The position numbers were made by a program, and so were the translations under genes. From Streptomyces roseirectus (GTDB lineage Bacteria > Actinomycetota > Actinomycetes > Streptomycetales > Streptomycetaceae), in contig NZ_CP060828.1 of NCBI RefSeq assembly GCF_014489635.1, forward strand, positions 496,001 through 560,000: a stretch of 64,000 nt of DNA. Direction: 5' to 3'. Shown piece by piece: positions 1 to 8,819 of the stretch. The notes under the pieces were generated by a model. It searched no databases and was not told the DNA's origin. It saw only the letters and a list, made by a program, of their open reading frames with translations. The first letter of the stretch is position 1. Every line of letters starts with the position of its first letter.

Positions 1-298
1 CGCGCCCGAAGTCCTCGAAGGTGTCGACATGCCGCTTGGAGCCGGTCAGGGCGCCGGTCTCCTCCTCGTAGGCGTTCTCGATGAAGGAGCGGCGCAGCTC
101 CAGGTCGTCGGCGCGCATGCCGACTCCCATGAGGTTGCGGGTCCACCAGCTCTTGATCGGCCAGCGCTGGATGACGAAGGTCTGCAGGAGGCGCTTCGTG
201 GCCTTGCCCTCGAGGATCGTCTGGTAGAGCGGGCTGGTCATCTTCTTCCGCTCGGCGATGATGCCTTCGAGCTCGTCGACGAATGCGCGGTTGGACAT
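1..298 (-). CDS. TenA/heme-oxygenase-like iron protein, partial
   Basis: Only the first 99 residues are present; the C-terminal part lies outside the window. The reading frame starts at an ATG preceded by GGAGCAG. The helical N-terminus, with QRWPIKSWWTRNLMG and the acidic ENAYEEETG stretch, resembles the TenA/PqqC/CADD heme-oxygenase-like fold, which includes diiron oxidases. Glutamates in EEETG sit where metal ligands occur in that superfamily, but the remaining ligands are not visible. It lies 56 bases downstream of the HMGL-like aldolase gene on the same strand, so the two may be co-transcribed and act on related substrates. The fold call is a family-level inference and the substrate is unknown. 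Confidence 0.6.
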   Translation of the reverse strand, partial: MSNRAFVDELEGIIAERKKMTSPLYQTILEGKATKRLLQTFVIQRWPIKSWWTRNLMGVGMRADDLELRRSFIENAYEEETGALTGSKRHVDTFEDFGR

Positions 299-354
299 GG
301 TCTGCTCCTCGGAAGGGGTGAGCGTGCGGAGGGAGGTCCGTGAAGGGAGGGGTG

Positions 355-1320
355 TCAGCAGGGAGTGCGGGTGCCGTCGAGCATCGAGAAGAGCGTGCTG
401 CCCTCGCCGGCGCTTCTGATCTCGGCCAGGTTCTCGAGGTTGAGGTCGAGGATTCCGCTGACGATCGACTCGCACCGGGACAGGATCTGGTCACCCTTCC
501 ACGGGGTCAGGAGACTGACCGCGGCATCGACGAGCGGGGTGACCGAGACATCGCAGAGCCGACGGAAATACAGATGCGCGGCGATGAGTTCGAGTGCCAG
601 ATTTCCGCCCCCTTTGCCCATTCCGCAGAGAGAGGCGTCGATGTACTCGAAGTCGTTGTCCATGGCCGCCAGAGCGTTGGCGAAACCCAGACTGAGACCG
701 TCGTGCGCATGGAATCCCAGCGTCATCGATACGGAGTTCCGCACCTGCCGGGCGATACGGGCGATTCCGTCGGGGAACATACTGCCGTTGGAGTCGGCGA
801 GGTAGAACATGTCCGCCGAAATTCTCTGAGCGGCCTCCGCGGCGCCGAGAATCTCCTTCTCGGTGAGTTCGCTGACGCGTGTCAGGTTGACCGCGAAGCG
901 CATTCCCGCGCCCCGTACCGCCTCCGCGTAGGGCGCCAGTTCCTGGATCTTGTGAGGGGGTCCCGGCATCCGCACCAGCCGTACGCCGGAGCGGGCCAGG
1001 CCCGCCAGGTCGGACGGCCCGGTGTCTCTGGCGTGTGCCATCACCACCAGCCCGGTGCCGGTGCCGGCGTCGACTCCGAGGGAAGCCTCGGCCTGGAGCG
1101 CTTCGAGATAGCGGGGTGGGCAGGAGGCGGAGGGTGCCGTGTCGTCCTCGGCTCCGTGCCTCGCCGGACGCAGGTATCCCACTTCTGTGAACGGAACGCC
1201 TGCCGCTGCGCAGGCTCGGACCACCTGTTGCGCCTGGCCGGCGGTCCATGAATGTTTGTTGACGTATCCACCGTCGCGAAGTGTCACGTCGAGTAAGGCG
1301 ATCTTGTGGTCAGATTTCAC
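355..1320 (-). CDS. HMGL-like (DRE-TIM) aldolase family protein
   Basis: About 321 residues from a GTG start (KSDHKIALLDVTLRDGGY), preceded by GGGAAGA. An ATG 50 codons upstream is possible, but the added sequence has no family similarity and would cover the likely promoter. LLDVTLRDGG carries the divalent-metal Asp and Arg of DRE-TIM metallolyases such as 4-hydroxy-2-oxovalerate aldolase and HMG-CoA lyase. GFHAHDGLSLGFANALAAM supplies the metal-binding histidines, and CGMGKGGGNLALE matches the family glycine-rich loop. The expected reaction is retro-aldol or aldol cleavage of a 2-oxo or 3-hydroxy acid; the substrate is not evident. It is followed by the TenA-like gene and is distinct from the catabolic aldolase near 55 kb. 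Confidence 0.8.
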   Translation of the reverse strand: MKSDHKIALLDVTLRDGGYVNKHSWTAGQAQQVVRACAAAGVPFTEVGYLRPARHGAEDDTAPSASCPPRYLEALQAEASLGVDAGTGTGLVVMAHARDTGPSDLAGLARSGVRLVRMPGPPHKIQELAPYAEAVRGAGMRFAVNLTRVSELTEKEILGAAEAAQRISADMFYLADSNGSMFPDGIARIARQVRNSVSMTLGFHAHDGLSLGFANALAAMDNDFEYIDASLCGMGKGGGNLALELIAAHLYFRRLCDVSVTPLVDAAVSLLTPWKGDQILSRCESIVSGILDLNLENLAEIRSAGEGSTLFSMLDGTRTPC

Positions 1321-1402
1321 AGGTCTTCCCGAGTCTGAGGTGCAGGGTCTTTGACGCTTCCTCGCGGGTCTCGGGTTTTCATCTGACTGCCCGCTGATCG
1401 GG

Positions 1403-1431
1403 AGCTTAGGGAATGGCCCAGACTTGGACAA
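1403..1431 (-). promoter_or_regulatory. Candidate sigma-70-type promoter of the HMGL-like gene
   Basis: On the minus strand TTGTCC and TAAGCT are separated by exactly 17 bases, matching a vegetative -35/-10 pair. They lie about 80 bases upstream of the chosen GTG start. This supports the shorter start rather than the upstream ATG. Seen by eye only. Confidence 0.4.
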
Positions 1432-1463
1432 TATTGCACCTTGATTTGGCCTGATTGCTTCCC

Positions 1464-1481
1464 GTCGCACCCAGGTGCGAC
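1464..1481. promoter_or_regulatory. Palindromic operator candidate upstream of the HMGL-like gene
   Basis: GTCGCACC and GGTGCGAC form a perfect 8-base inverted repeat around a 2-base centre. It sits about 33 bases upstream of the proposed -35 element, where an activator or repressor dimer could bind. It has no T-tract and is too short-centred for a terminator hairpin of the DM13 gene. Confidence 0.4.
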
Positions 1482-1578
1482 TGAACCGGATCAGACCTGC
1501 TTGTCGGCCACCACATGATGGTCATCCACTGCCCCCGGTTGGCTCAAAAGCACCCGAGCCACTTCGGACAGGGCCGAT

Positions 1579-2163
1579 TCAAAGCCCTGATGCGACGAGC
1601 GCGGCGGCACCGAAGGACACGTCGAATCGATCGCACCAGATGCTGACGCTGCTGTAGCGGGACAGGTCGGCGTCGGCGGGCACGGTGTAGTTCTGGCTTC
1701 CCTTGTTGCCCTTGAGCTTGCCGAGGCTGATGTGCGCGCCGTCGTCGAAGACGTGCCAGCCGGCGCGTCCCTCCTTCACCGGCGCGTCGGTGAGCCAGAC
1801 CCGTAGGTCCGGTCCGTTGCTCGTGTCGAGGTTCTCCAGCCGGACGACGTGGGAGCCGTCGTCCAGTCGGACGAGCTTCACCGTGCCGGAGGTCGCGTGC
1901 TCATGGCTGATCAGCTCGCCGCCGGCCAGCGTCCGAGGGCCGGCCGGGGACGAGGGCGCCACAGAGGGCGTCGTCCCGGCGGCCTGTTCCTTCTCGGCGG
2001 GCCCGGGTGTCACCTGGGCCGCGGGCAGGGCCTCGTCCACGGTCCGGTCCTGCCACAGCTTCCACGGCTGGAACCAGTACAGCCCGAACCCGGCCGCGGC
2101 GACCGCCACCAGTACCAGTCCGATCCCCCACGGCCTGCCCAGCACCTTCCGTACGCGCGCCAT
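1579..2163 (-). CDS. Membrane-anchored DM13 domain protein
   Basis: About 194 residues when started at MARVRKVLGRPWG; an ATG 12 codons earlier is also possible. One membrane segment (GIGLVLVAVAAAGFGLYWF) is followed by a Pro/Ala-rich extracytoplasmic linker and then a DM13 domain of roughly 100 residues. The domain signatures are SGTVKLVRLDDGSHVVRLE, SNGPDLRVWLTDAP and a late SIWCDRFDVSFG. DM13 domains are found in extracellular proteins and have been proposed to be redox-linked through a conserved Cys; one Cys is present here. The role is unknown. It stands alone, between an aldolase gene and a LAL regulator gene. Confidence 0.85.
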   Translation of the reverse strand: MARVRKVLGRPWGIGLVLVAVAAAGFGLYWFQPWKLWQDRTVDEALPAAQVTPGPAEKEQAAGTTPSVAPSSPAGPRTLAGGELISHEHATSGTVKLVRLDDGSHVVRLENLDTSNGPDLRVWLTDAPVKEGRAGWHVFDDGAHISLGKLKGNKGSQNYTVPADADLSRYSSVSIWCDRFDVSFGAAALVASGL

Positions 2164-2252
2164 GCCCGCCTCTTCTTCTCGCCGTCCGTGTTCCGTCACT
2201 CATCCAACGGGCCGGGCGGCCGTCCGCGCACCCGAACGAGATGACGAAACCC

Positions 2253-5033
2253 TTACGTCCGGGCCGCCGCTTCAAGACCCTCCGTGAGGGTTCCGTTCAG
2301 CCAGAGGGCGGCGAGTTCGGTCCGGGAACGGGAGGCGGTGCGCTGGAAGAGGTGGGCGAGGCGCTGCTCGACGGTCTTGGGGCTACAGGCGAGTTCCGCG
2401 GCGATCTGCCGGTTGCTCGCACCGTCGCTGACCATGCGGATCAACCGGATGTCAGGTTCGGTCAGCTCGCGGCGGGCGGGGCGGAATCTCGGGACGGGGA
2501 TGCCGCGCCGGTGCGCGGCCCGCTGCACGGCGAGCCGGAAGGGTCGTCCGAGGCCGAGCGTGTGGACGCGCTGCACGGCCTCGGCCAGCCAGGGCCGGGG
2601 GGTGTCGGCGGTGTGGGTGAGGCAGAGGCTGCTGAGGACGCTCAGGTGCGCGTCGCCGCGCCGCTGGATCGCGTGGTGGGCGGCGAGCGCGCTGTCCGCG
2701 TCGTGGTGGGTGATGCCGCGTGCGAGGAGCAGTGCCTCCCAGGTCATGGGGGTGGCGGCCTCTTCGTGCAGGGCTTCCAGTTCCTCCAGGGTCTGCCGGC
2801 GGATGTGAGTCCGGCCGTCGAGGGCGGCGAGCGCCAGGATGTGCAGCAGCAGCCGTTCGACGCCGGCGAGCAGGCCGTTCTTGCGTGCCTGCCGGGCGTC
2901 GCGCCAGGCCCCGTCCAGCGCCTCGTCCTCGTGGCCGGACCAGTACCGGACGGCGAGGCGCGCACGCGCCGCCAGGGGGTGGGGGTGGCTGTCGGGCACC
3001 GGGTCGAGCCAGGCGCGGGCGTGTGCGACGTCCCCGCGCATGCAGTGGATCTCGGCGGCCAGCGCCCGCGCCGTGTGCGGGGCGCCCGCTGTCGCCCGGG
3101 TGCGGCTGTGCACCTCGATGCGGCGGGCCGTGGTGAGCGCGGCTTCCCAGTCGCCCGCCAGGTAGTCGCGCACCATGTCCCGGTACCGGGCGGCGATGCT
3201 GTCCGGCGCCGTGACGTACCGGTGGCCGAGGACGGCGGCGAGCGCGCCGGCGAGGTCCCCGTAGGCGGCGGCGTCGCGCAGCCGGTCGCAGGCGCGCTCG
3301 TCGAGGGCGTCGGGGGGCAGGTTCTCGCGTGCGCGCAGGAGTTCGGCGCGGCTGCCGACCGCGGCGGTCAGCAGGCGCAGTTCGGCGGGTGAGGGCAGCG
3401 GCGTGCCGGGGCTGTGCCGGGGGGCGTGGAGCAGGGGCGCGGGCGGCAGCGGGCCGATGCCGTAGGGGCCGCCGAGCGCCGCGAGGGCGGTGACGGCGGG
3501 ACGCCGTTCCAGCGCCGGGCGCCGGCGGGGGTCGGTGTCGTCGTCCCACAGCGAGCGGTGTTCGTGCAGGGCCGCCCACACCCAGGCGCCGGCGGCCGTG
3601 TCCGTCTCGGCCGGCCGCTCCGTGTCGAGGAGGGCGAGCAGGGGGTCGCCGAGGGCCAGGAGTCCGGCGTGGTCGCCGTGGCGCAGGCTCAGGGTGGTCG
3701 CCTCGTGGAGGACGTCGGGGGTGCGCCGGTCGTGCGGGGTGAGCCGGCCGAGCGCGGCGGCGTAGGCGCGGGCCGCGCGGGGCCAGTTGGTCCTGGCGTC
3801 CTCGCGGGCGGCGGCCAGCAGCAGCGGCACGGCGAGGGTGTCGTCCACGCGCGGGCCGGAGGCCGCGACGCGGTCGGCCAGCCTCGGGTAGCCGCGGCCG
3901 GTGGCCTCGGGGCCGAGCCGCCGCGCCAGCCGGGTGACGTACCGGGCGGAGTTGCCCTGGACGTCGCGCCGGACGGGCAGGGCCCGCAGGGTCGCCGCGA
4001 GCGCCGGGACGGCGAACGACAGCCGGCCCTGCGGGTCGACGGTCAGGATCCGGTCGGTGATCAGCCGGTCCAGCGCGTGCTCAAGGGCGCGGGCGCCGGC
4101 CGACGGCGCCATCCTGAACGCGTCGTCGACGTGGACGTCGGCGTGGTCCAGGACGCGGGCGGTGACGATCGCCGTCTCGACGAGGCCGGAGTACGGGGGA
4201 TCGTGCGGGCGGCCGAACCCCAGCGGGAAGGCGTCGTCGGTGGCGAGGCGCAGGTGGGTGTCCGCCCGCGTGAGGTGCAGCCGCCCGTCGACGTCCAGCA
4301 GGTCGTCCCCGTCCAGCGTGGCGAGGACGGCGAGCACGGCGCGCGGGTTGCCCGCCAGGGTGCCCAGGGCCCGCTGCACGGCGTCCGCCACCCCGGGGTC
4401 GGCCGGGCGGCCGAAGCGCCGGGTGAGGTGGACGTCGACGAGGGCGGCGACGTCGGCCCGGCGCAGCGGGGGCAGGGTGAGGACGGTGTCGGCGGCGGCC
4501 GTCAGCCGGGTATCCACCGCGGGCTGGGGGCGGCCGGCCATCACGACGGGCACGCCGCGCGGGCGGAAGACGCGCAGCAGCAGCCCCAGCGCGTCGGCGG
4601 CGGGCGCCGGCATGCGGTGGACGCCGTCGACGACGAGGGCGAGGGGGAGCTGGCGGGCGGCAAGGGACAGCGCCTCGGAGAACGCGGCCAGTCCGGCCGT
4701 CCCGCTCGACCGGGCCGCCGTCCGCAGCCGTGCCCACTCGGCGGCCGGCAGGGTCGCCAGGCAGTGGTCGGGGTCGATCAGGGACAGGCCGTGTCCGGTG
4801 GTGACGACGGTCGCGTGGGGGTCGTCGTCCTCGCCGTGCGGGGCGAGTCGCACGATCGCGGCGCCGGAGCGGGCCGCCGCGTGGTGGGCCCGGTCCAGGA
4901 CGGTCGTCTTACCCATGCCCGCGCCGGCGGTGAGGAGCAGGACGCGGGCCGTGTCGCCGGTGGCGCCGAGGGCGTCCGCCACGGTCCGGATGTCGTCGTC
5001 TCTGCCGATGACCGCTTCACGCAGTTCCCGCAC
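2253..5033 (-). CDS. LuxR-family LAL transcriptional regulator with AAA ATPase
   Basis: A 926-residue LAL-type regulator starting at GTG after GAGGTGG. The N-terminal P-loop GAGMGKTT (residues 37-44) is intact, with a hydrophobic LALVVDGVHRM Walker B-like strand. A long helical repeat region follows, then a C-terminal LuxR HTH (about residues 855-910; SNRQIAAELACSPKTVEQRLAHLF). Such proteins couple ATP or ligand binding to transcription activation, often in secondary metabolism. It is transcribed divergently from a second LAL gene with a 168-base gap, so the two may cross-regulate. Its target is not indicated by the neighbourhood; the Nit1C operon and lectin gene are the nearest candidates. 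Confidence 0.9.
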   Translation of the reverse strand: MRELREAVIGRDDDIRTVADALGATGDTARVLLLTAGAGMGKTTVLDRAHHAAARSGAAIVRLAPHGEDDDPHATVVTTGHGLSLIDPDHCLATLPAAEWARLRTAARSSGTAGLAAFSEALSLAARQLPLALVVDGVHRMPAPAADALGLLLRVFRPRGVPVVMAGRPQPAVDTRLTAAADTVLTLPPLRRADVAALVDVHLTRRFGRPADPGVADAVQRALGTLAGNPRAVLAVLATLDGDDLLDVDGRLHLTRADTHLRLATDDAFPLGFGRPHDPPYSGLVETAIVTARVLDHADVHVDDAFRMAPSAGARALEHALDRLITDRILTVDPQGRLSFAVPALAATLRALPVRRDVQGNSARYVTRLARRLGPEATGRGYPRLADRVAASGPRVDDTLAVPLLLAAAREDARTNWPRAARAYAAALGRLTPHDRRTPDVLHEATTLSLRHGDHAGLLALGDPLLALLDTERPAETDTAAGAWVWAALHEHRSLWDDDTDPRRRPALERRPAVTALAALGGPYGIGPLPPAPLLHAPRHSPGTPLPSPAELRLLTAAVGSRAELLRARENLPPDALDERACDRLRDAAAYGDLAGALAAVLGHRYVTAPDSIAARYRDMVRDYLAGDWEAALTTARRIEVHSRTRATAGAPHTARALAAEIHCMRGDVAHARAWLDPVPDSHPHPLAARARLAVRYWSGHEDEALDGAWRDARQARKNGLLAGVERLLLHILALAALDGRTHIRRQTLEELEALHEEAATPMTWEALLLARGITHHDADSALAAHHAIQRRGDAHLSVLSSLCLTHTADTPRPWLAEAVQRVHTLGLGRPFRLAVQRAAHRRGIPVPRFRPARRELTEPDIRLIRMVSDGASNRQIAAELACSPKTVEQRLAHLFQRTASRSRTELAALWLNGTLTEGLEAAART

Positions 5034-5201
5034 GGTGCCACCTCGTTCGTTTTCTCAACCCCTGTGAAAAGACGGTGTCTTGGTGTTTTCAGTTCCTTCA
5101 CCCGGCCGGGGACCAGCGGGTTTCCCGCCGTCAGTTCGTAGGGTCGGCGTACGGACGGAGGTGGGCGTAGGGCGCCCGCCGGGACAGCTCGGAGGGTGAC
5201 T

Positions 5202-8132
5202 GTGGAGCCGGGAATCAACGAACGGGTCCGCTGGGGCAGGCCCGCCCGCCTGGACCGCACCGGCGGCGGCCTGCTCGGGCGGGAGCGTGAGGCTCGGCGG
5301 ATCGACGGTCTGCTGGGCGGCGACGGCGGCCCGTGTCTCGTCCTCGTGCACGGTGAACGCGGTGTGGGCCGCAGCGCGTTCCTGCGCGCGGCCGGTGAGC
5401 GGCTGCGCGCTCGGGGGACGGCCGTGCACGCCGTGGACTGTGTCCCCGGGGACGCCGGGCAGCCGTTGCTGCTGGCGTTGCGGCTGGTCCTGGCGCTGGA
5501 GGGTCCGCACGCCTCGGGACGGACCGCCCGCGCGCTGTCGGCCGTCGACCGCCGTGACCCGGCGGCGATGGAGGCGCTGCTGCACGACGCGCTCGCCCGT
5601 CGCGCGCCGGTGGCGGTCCTGGTGGACGACGCGGAGCACGCCGATGCCGATTCGCTGGCCGTGCTCGGGCGGATCGAGGCTCCCGGGGTCCGGCTGGTGG
5701 TCTCGGCGGTGCGCGGCAATGCGCCGGAACCCGCCCCCGAGGACGCGCGTGAGGTGGTCCTGCTCCCGCTGGGCCCGCCCGACACCGCCGCGCTGATAGC
5801 GCGGTGGCTGCGGGCCGCCCCGGACATCGACCTGGCCCGGCGGGTGGGCGAGTCGACCCGGGGTGTCCCGGGAGCGGTCGAGGCCCTGCTCGCCGGCTGG
5901 ACGGACCGGGGCGACATCCGGATCGCGGACGGTCACGCCTTCCTCTCCGCGCGGGCGACGCTGCCGGTGCTGCCGGACGACGACCGGTTCGTGACGGCCC
6001 TGGACCGGCTGGGCGAGCACGCGCGCGCGGTGGCCGCAGCCCTGAGCGTCCTGGCCCCGCTCGGCGAACCAGCCCTGGAGCTGACGGCGGCATGGACCGG
6101 CCTGTCGCCCGAGGCCGTCGGCGACGGGGTGCGCCGCCTGGTCGAGGCGGGCGTCGTCGAGGAGGCGGGCTGGGCCTTCACACTTGCGCTGACCGCGCAC
6201 ACCGTCCGGGAGCGGCTGAGCCCGGTACAGCGCAGCCGGTTGTCCGCCATGGCGGTCGGCGTCCTGTGGGCGGAGACGGACGCGGCGACGCCGGGCGTCG
6301 CTGAGGAGGCGGGCGTCGCTGAGGAGGCGGGCTCCCCCGAGAAGGCGGGCTCCCCCGAGAAGGCCGGCGACCCTGAGAAGGCGGGCTCCCCCGAGAAGGC
6401 GGGCGCCCCCGAAGAGACGGGCGCCCCTGAGAAGGCGAGCGTCCCTAAGAAGGCCAGCTCCCCCGAGAAGGCAGGCGTCCCCGAGGAGGCCAGCGTCCTG
6501 GCCTACCGGGCGGACCGGATCGCGGACGCGGGGAACCTCGTCGACCGGGCGCGTGCGGTGGCCGAGTTGACGGCCGTCGCCGAGCGGGTGCGGCCGGGCA
6601 CCGACGACCGTGCGGTGCTGCGGTGGCTGCGGGCCACCGTCGTCCTCACCGAGGGGCCTGCCCGGGACTCCGCCCTGCGGCGCATCGCGGGCGCCGCCTA
6701 TCTGGCGGGCGACTACCGCGCCGGGCGGGACATCGCGGAGTCGATGCTGCGCAACCCCGGGGGGACGTTGACCGCGCTGGAGTTGCAGCACGCCGCCTGC
6801 CTGCTGGTGTCGGTGACGGCCGGCGAGCGGGACCTACGTGCGCTGTCCGCGATGGCGACGGCACGCTGGTGGGACGAGCTGCCCGTGCCCGTGCTGGCCA
6901 AGGTGAGCGGTCAGACCCTGGCCCTCGGCCATCTGACGAGGTGGCAGGAGGTGCGGGAGCTGCTGGCGCGGACGGAGGCGGTGTGGGACACCGGTCCGCA
7001 GGCCCGCGCGACGCCGAGGTGCAGCCGGGCCACGGCCGACCTGATGCTGGGCCGCCCGGAGTCCTTCCGACGCGAACTCGCCCTGCCGGACGCGCCGGAG
7101 CTGGCCCCCGACACCCTGTACGCGCTCGTCGTGGCGCTGTTCGACCTGCTGGCCGCCGACGGCGACCTGCGCGCGGGCCGGGCGCTGCTGGACGCGCGCG
7201 GGCTGAGCGCCGAGGTGCTGCCCCCGCTCAGCCGGTTCCTCCACCACCACCTCACCGGCCGCTGGGACCAGGCGCTGGAGGGGGCCCGCCGCCTGTTGGC
7301 GAACGGGGACGTCCTCACCCCGGCGACGGACGGCCTCCTGCTGCCCGCGCGGACCGCGGGCATCCTCCTCGCCCGGGGCCGTGTCACCACCGCCCGCCAC
7401 GTCCTGGAGAGCATGCGGGGCCCGGTGTCGTGCTCGCTGCACGCCGCCGAGGCGGAAGTGGCCATGACGCTCGGCGACCTGACGGGCGCCGAGGAGACGC
7501 TGCGCCGGGGGCTGGAGGCGGCACAGGCGCACGCCCTCGTCTTCGGCACGGACGAGCTGTGGGCGCTGCTCGCCGAGGTGACGGCCGAGTCGGGGCGCAC
7601 CGCCGAGGCGAGAGTCTGTCTGGAGCGCCTGGAGCGGATCTCCGCCCGGTCGGGCAGCGGACGCGCACGGCTGCGGTACCTGCTGGCCTCGGCCCGTGTC
7701 CTGCGGGACGACGATCCCGACGCCGCCCGCGCCGGACTGGTCGAGGCCGTGGAGCTGGCCCGCTCCCGCGCCCTGCCGTTCGAGACGGCGACCACCTTGG
7801 TGACGGCCGCCGCCGCGGGCGCGTGCCCGGTCACGGTGCTGCACGAGGCGTACGACCTGTTCGGTGACACCGGCGCCGGCCTGTGGCGCCACCACACGAG
7901 AACGGCGCTGCGCGCGGCCGGGCTCACCGTCCCCGGCCGGGCTCGGGCGACCGCCGAGAACGACCGTCTGCTGGCGACCCTGCTGGCCGAACAGCTCACC
8001 AACCGGCAGATCGCCGCCGTCCTGCGGATCAGCGAGGCCGCCGCCGCCAACCGGCTGACCCGGCTGTTCACCCGCACCGGAACGCGTTCCCGCACCCAGC
8101 TCGTCGCCGCCGTCCTCACCGGCTCCGTCTGA
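5202..8132 (+). CDS. LuxR-family LAL regulator with altered Walker A and repeat insert
   Basis: A 976-residue LAL-like protein. The GTG at MEPGINERV is preferred over one two codons earlier, because GGAGGG then lies 5 bases upstream. The P-loop equivalent reads GERGVGRS (residues 51-58), with Arg replacing the usual Lys, so ATP binding may be weak or lost. A hydrophilic hexapeptide repeat interrupts the central helical region. The C-terminus (ENDRLLATLLAEQLTNRQIAAVL, then RTGTRSRTQLVAAV) is a LuxR-type HTH with a slightly divergent recognition helix (SEAAAANRLTRLF). It is divergent from the intact LAL gene, and could have evolved into an ATP-independent regulator. Confidence 0.88.
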   Translation: MEPGINERVRWGRPARLDRTGGGLLGREREARRIDGLLGGDGGPCLVLVHGERGVGRSAFLRAAGERLRARGTAVHAVDCVPGDAGQPLLLALRLVLALEGPHASGRTARALSAVDRRDPAAMEALLHDALARRAPVAVLVDDAEHADADSLAVLGRIEAPGVRLVVSAVRGNAPEPAPEDAREVVLLPLGPPDTAALIARWLRAAPDIDLARRVGESTRGVPGAVEALLAGWTDRGDIRIADGHAFLSARATLPVLPDDDRFVTALDRLGEHARAVAAALSVLAPLGEPALELTAAWTGLSPEAVGDGVRRLVEAGVVEEAGWAFTLALTAHTVRERLSPVQRSRLSAMAVGVLWAETDAATPGVAEEAGVAEEAGSPEKAGSPEKAGDPEKAGSPEKAGAPEETGAPEKASVPKKASSPEKAGVPEEASVLAYRADRIADAGNLVDRARAVAELTAVAERVRPGTDDRAVLRWLRATVVLTEGPARDSALRRIAGAAYLAGDYRAGRDIAESMLRNPGGTLTALELQHAACLLVSVTAGERDLRALSAMATARWWDELPVPVLAKVSGQTLALGHLTRWQEVRELLARTEAVWDTGPQARATPRCSRATADLMLGRPESFRRELALPDAPELAPDTLYALVVALFDLLAADGDLRAGRALLDARGLSAEVLPPLSRFLHHHLTGRWDQALEGARRLLANGDVLTPATDGLLLPARTAGILLARGRVTTARHVLESMRGPVSCSLHAAEAEVAMTLGDLTGAEETLRRGLEAAQAHALVFGTDELWALLAEVTAESGRTAEARVCLERLERISARSGSGRARLRYLLASARVLRDDDPDAARAGLVEAVELARSRALPFETATTLVTAAAAGACPVTVLHEAYDLFGDTGAGLWRHHTRTALRAAGLTVPGRARATAENDRLLATLLAEQLTNRQIAAVLRISEAAAANRLTRLFTRTGTRSRTQLVAAVLTGSV
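6294..6491 (+). repeat. 11-unit in-frame 18-base coding repeat
   Basis: Eleven consecutive hexapeptides of the form G-x-P/A-E-K/E-A are encoded by degenerate 18-base units (first units GVAEEA, then GSPEKA and variants). The reading frame is kept throughout. It forms a charged, probably disordered linker inside the LAL regulator and could vary in copy number between strains. The units are contiguous and coding, so this is not a CRISPR array. Confidence 0.95.
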
Positions 8133-8287
8133 CCCGGCGGGTTCGCGGCAGGTTTCCCTGTACTTAGCCGCCGACGGGCCGAGGGCGCCGGAAGGGCCTC
8201 TTTCCGCTGGCACCATCGTGATCCGTAAAGAATGAGATGCCGCCGACGCGGAATTCGCTCGGCGCACAGGAAGGAAAAGGACCAGAG

Positions 8288-8815
8288 ATGGTGGACACGA
8301 AGGAAAAGAAGACGTCGTTCCTCGGGCGTTTCGCCCGCCGCGGTTCGACGGTCGCCCTCGCCGCCGGTATGTCCGTCGGGGCCCTTTTCATGAGCTCGAC
8401 TCCCGCCTCCGCCTATGTCGGGGAGAATTTCCTGCGCAACTGGGAGACCGGTCGGTGTCTGGACGCCGACAACGAGGGGAGCATCTACACGCTGCCCTGC
8501 CAGCAGGGGAACGCCTACCAGACCTGGCAGCCGATCTTCGTCCAGCACACCAGCTATGACGTCGTCCAGTTGAAGAACAAGGCGACCGGGAAGTGCCTGC
8601 ACGTCAACGGCGGCGGCGCACTGACGACCTACTGGTGCGACGAGTCCGGTGTCCCCAGCTCCAACCAGCGTTTCGCCGCCAAGGGGTCGAGCTGGAACCA
8701 GATCGAGCTCGTGAACGACCTGTTCCGCTCCTGCGTGGACAGCAATTACGCCGGTGCCGCTTATGCGAACGGCTGCAACGGCGGTGGCTACCAGAAGTGG
8801 AAGCTCGGCTACTGA
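8288..8815 (+). CDS. Secreted ricin-type beta-trefoil lectin protein
   Basis: 175 residues with a clear Sec signal peptide (basic FLGRFARRGS, hydrophobic core, ASA cleavage near residue 42). The start is the ATG after AAGGAAAAGG. The mature part is a single ricin B-like domain with three sub-repeats: NWETGRCLDAD, NKATGKCLHVNGG and LFRSCVDSNYAG. Paired Cys and Gln/Asn-x-Trp-like motifs (YQTWQP, NQRF, YQKWKLGY) are present. This fold binds sugars; no catalytic domain is attached, so it is probably a free lectin or a non-lectin trefoil. It ends four bases before the convergent glycosyltransferase gene. Confidence 0.85.
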   Translation: MVDTKEKKTSFLGRFARRGSTVALAAGMSVGALFMSSTPASAYVGENFLRNWETGRCLDADNEGSIYTLPCQQGNAYQTWQPIFVQHTSYDVVQLKNKATGKCLHVNGGGALTTYWCDESGVPSSNQRFAAKGSSWNQIELVNDLFRSCVDSNYAGAAYANGCNGGGYQKWKLGY

Positions 8816-8819
8816 TCGG

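Noticed and set aside
355..1470. Longer HMGL-like protein starting at 1470
   Set aside because: The extra N-terminal 50 residues are unlike the family and would cover the promoter and palindrome found upstream of the GTG start.
2007..5141. Long plus-strand frames opposite the first LAL gene
   Set aside because: Compositional shadows rich in Arg, Gly and Val with no recognised motif; the minus strand has a P-loop and HTH.
6294..6491. Short regular repeats that could suggest a CRISPR array
   Set aside because: Units are contiguous, 18 bases, in frame and coding, with no unique spacers and no cas genes.
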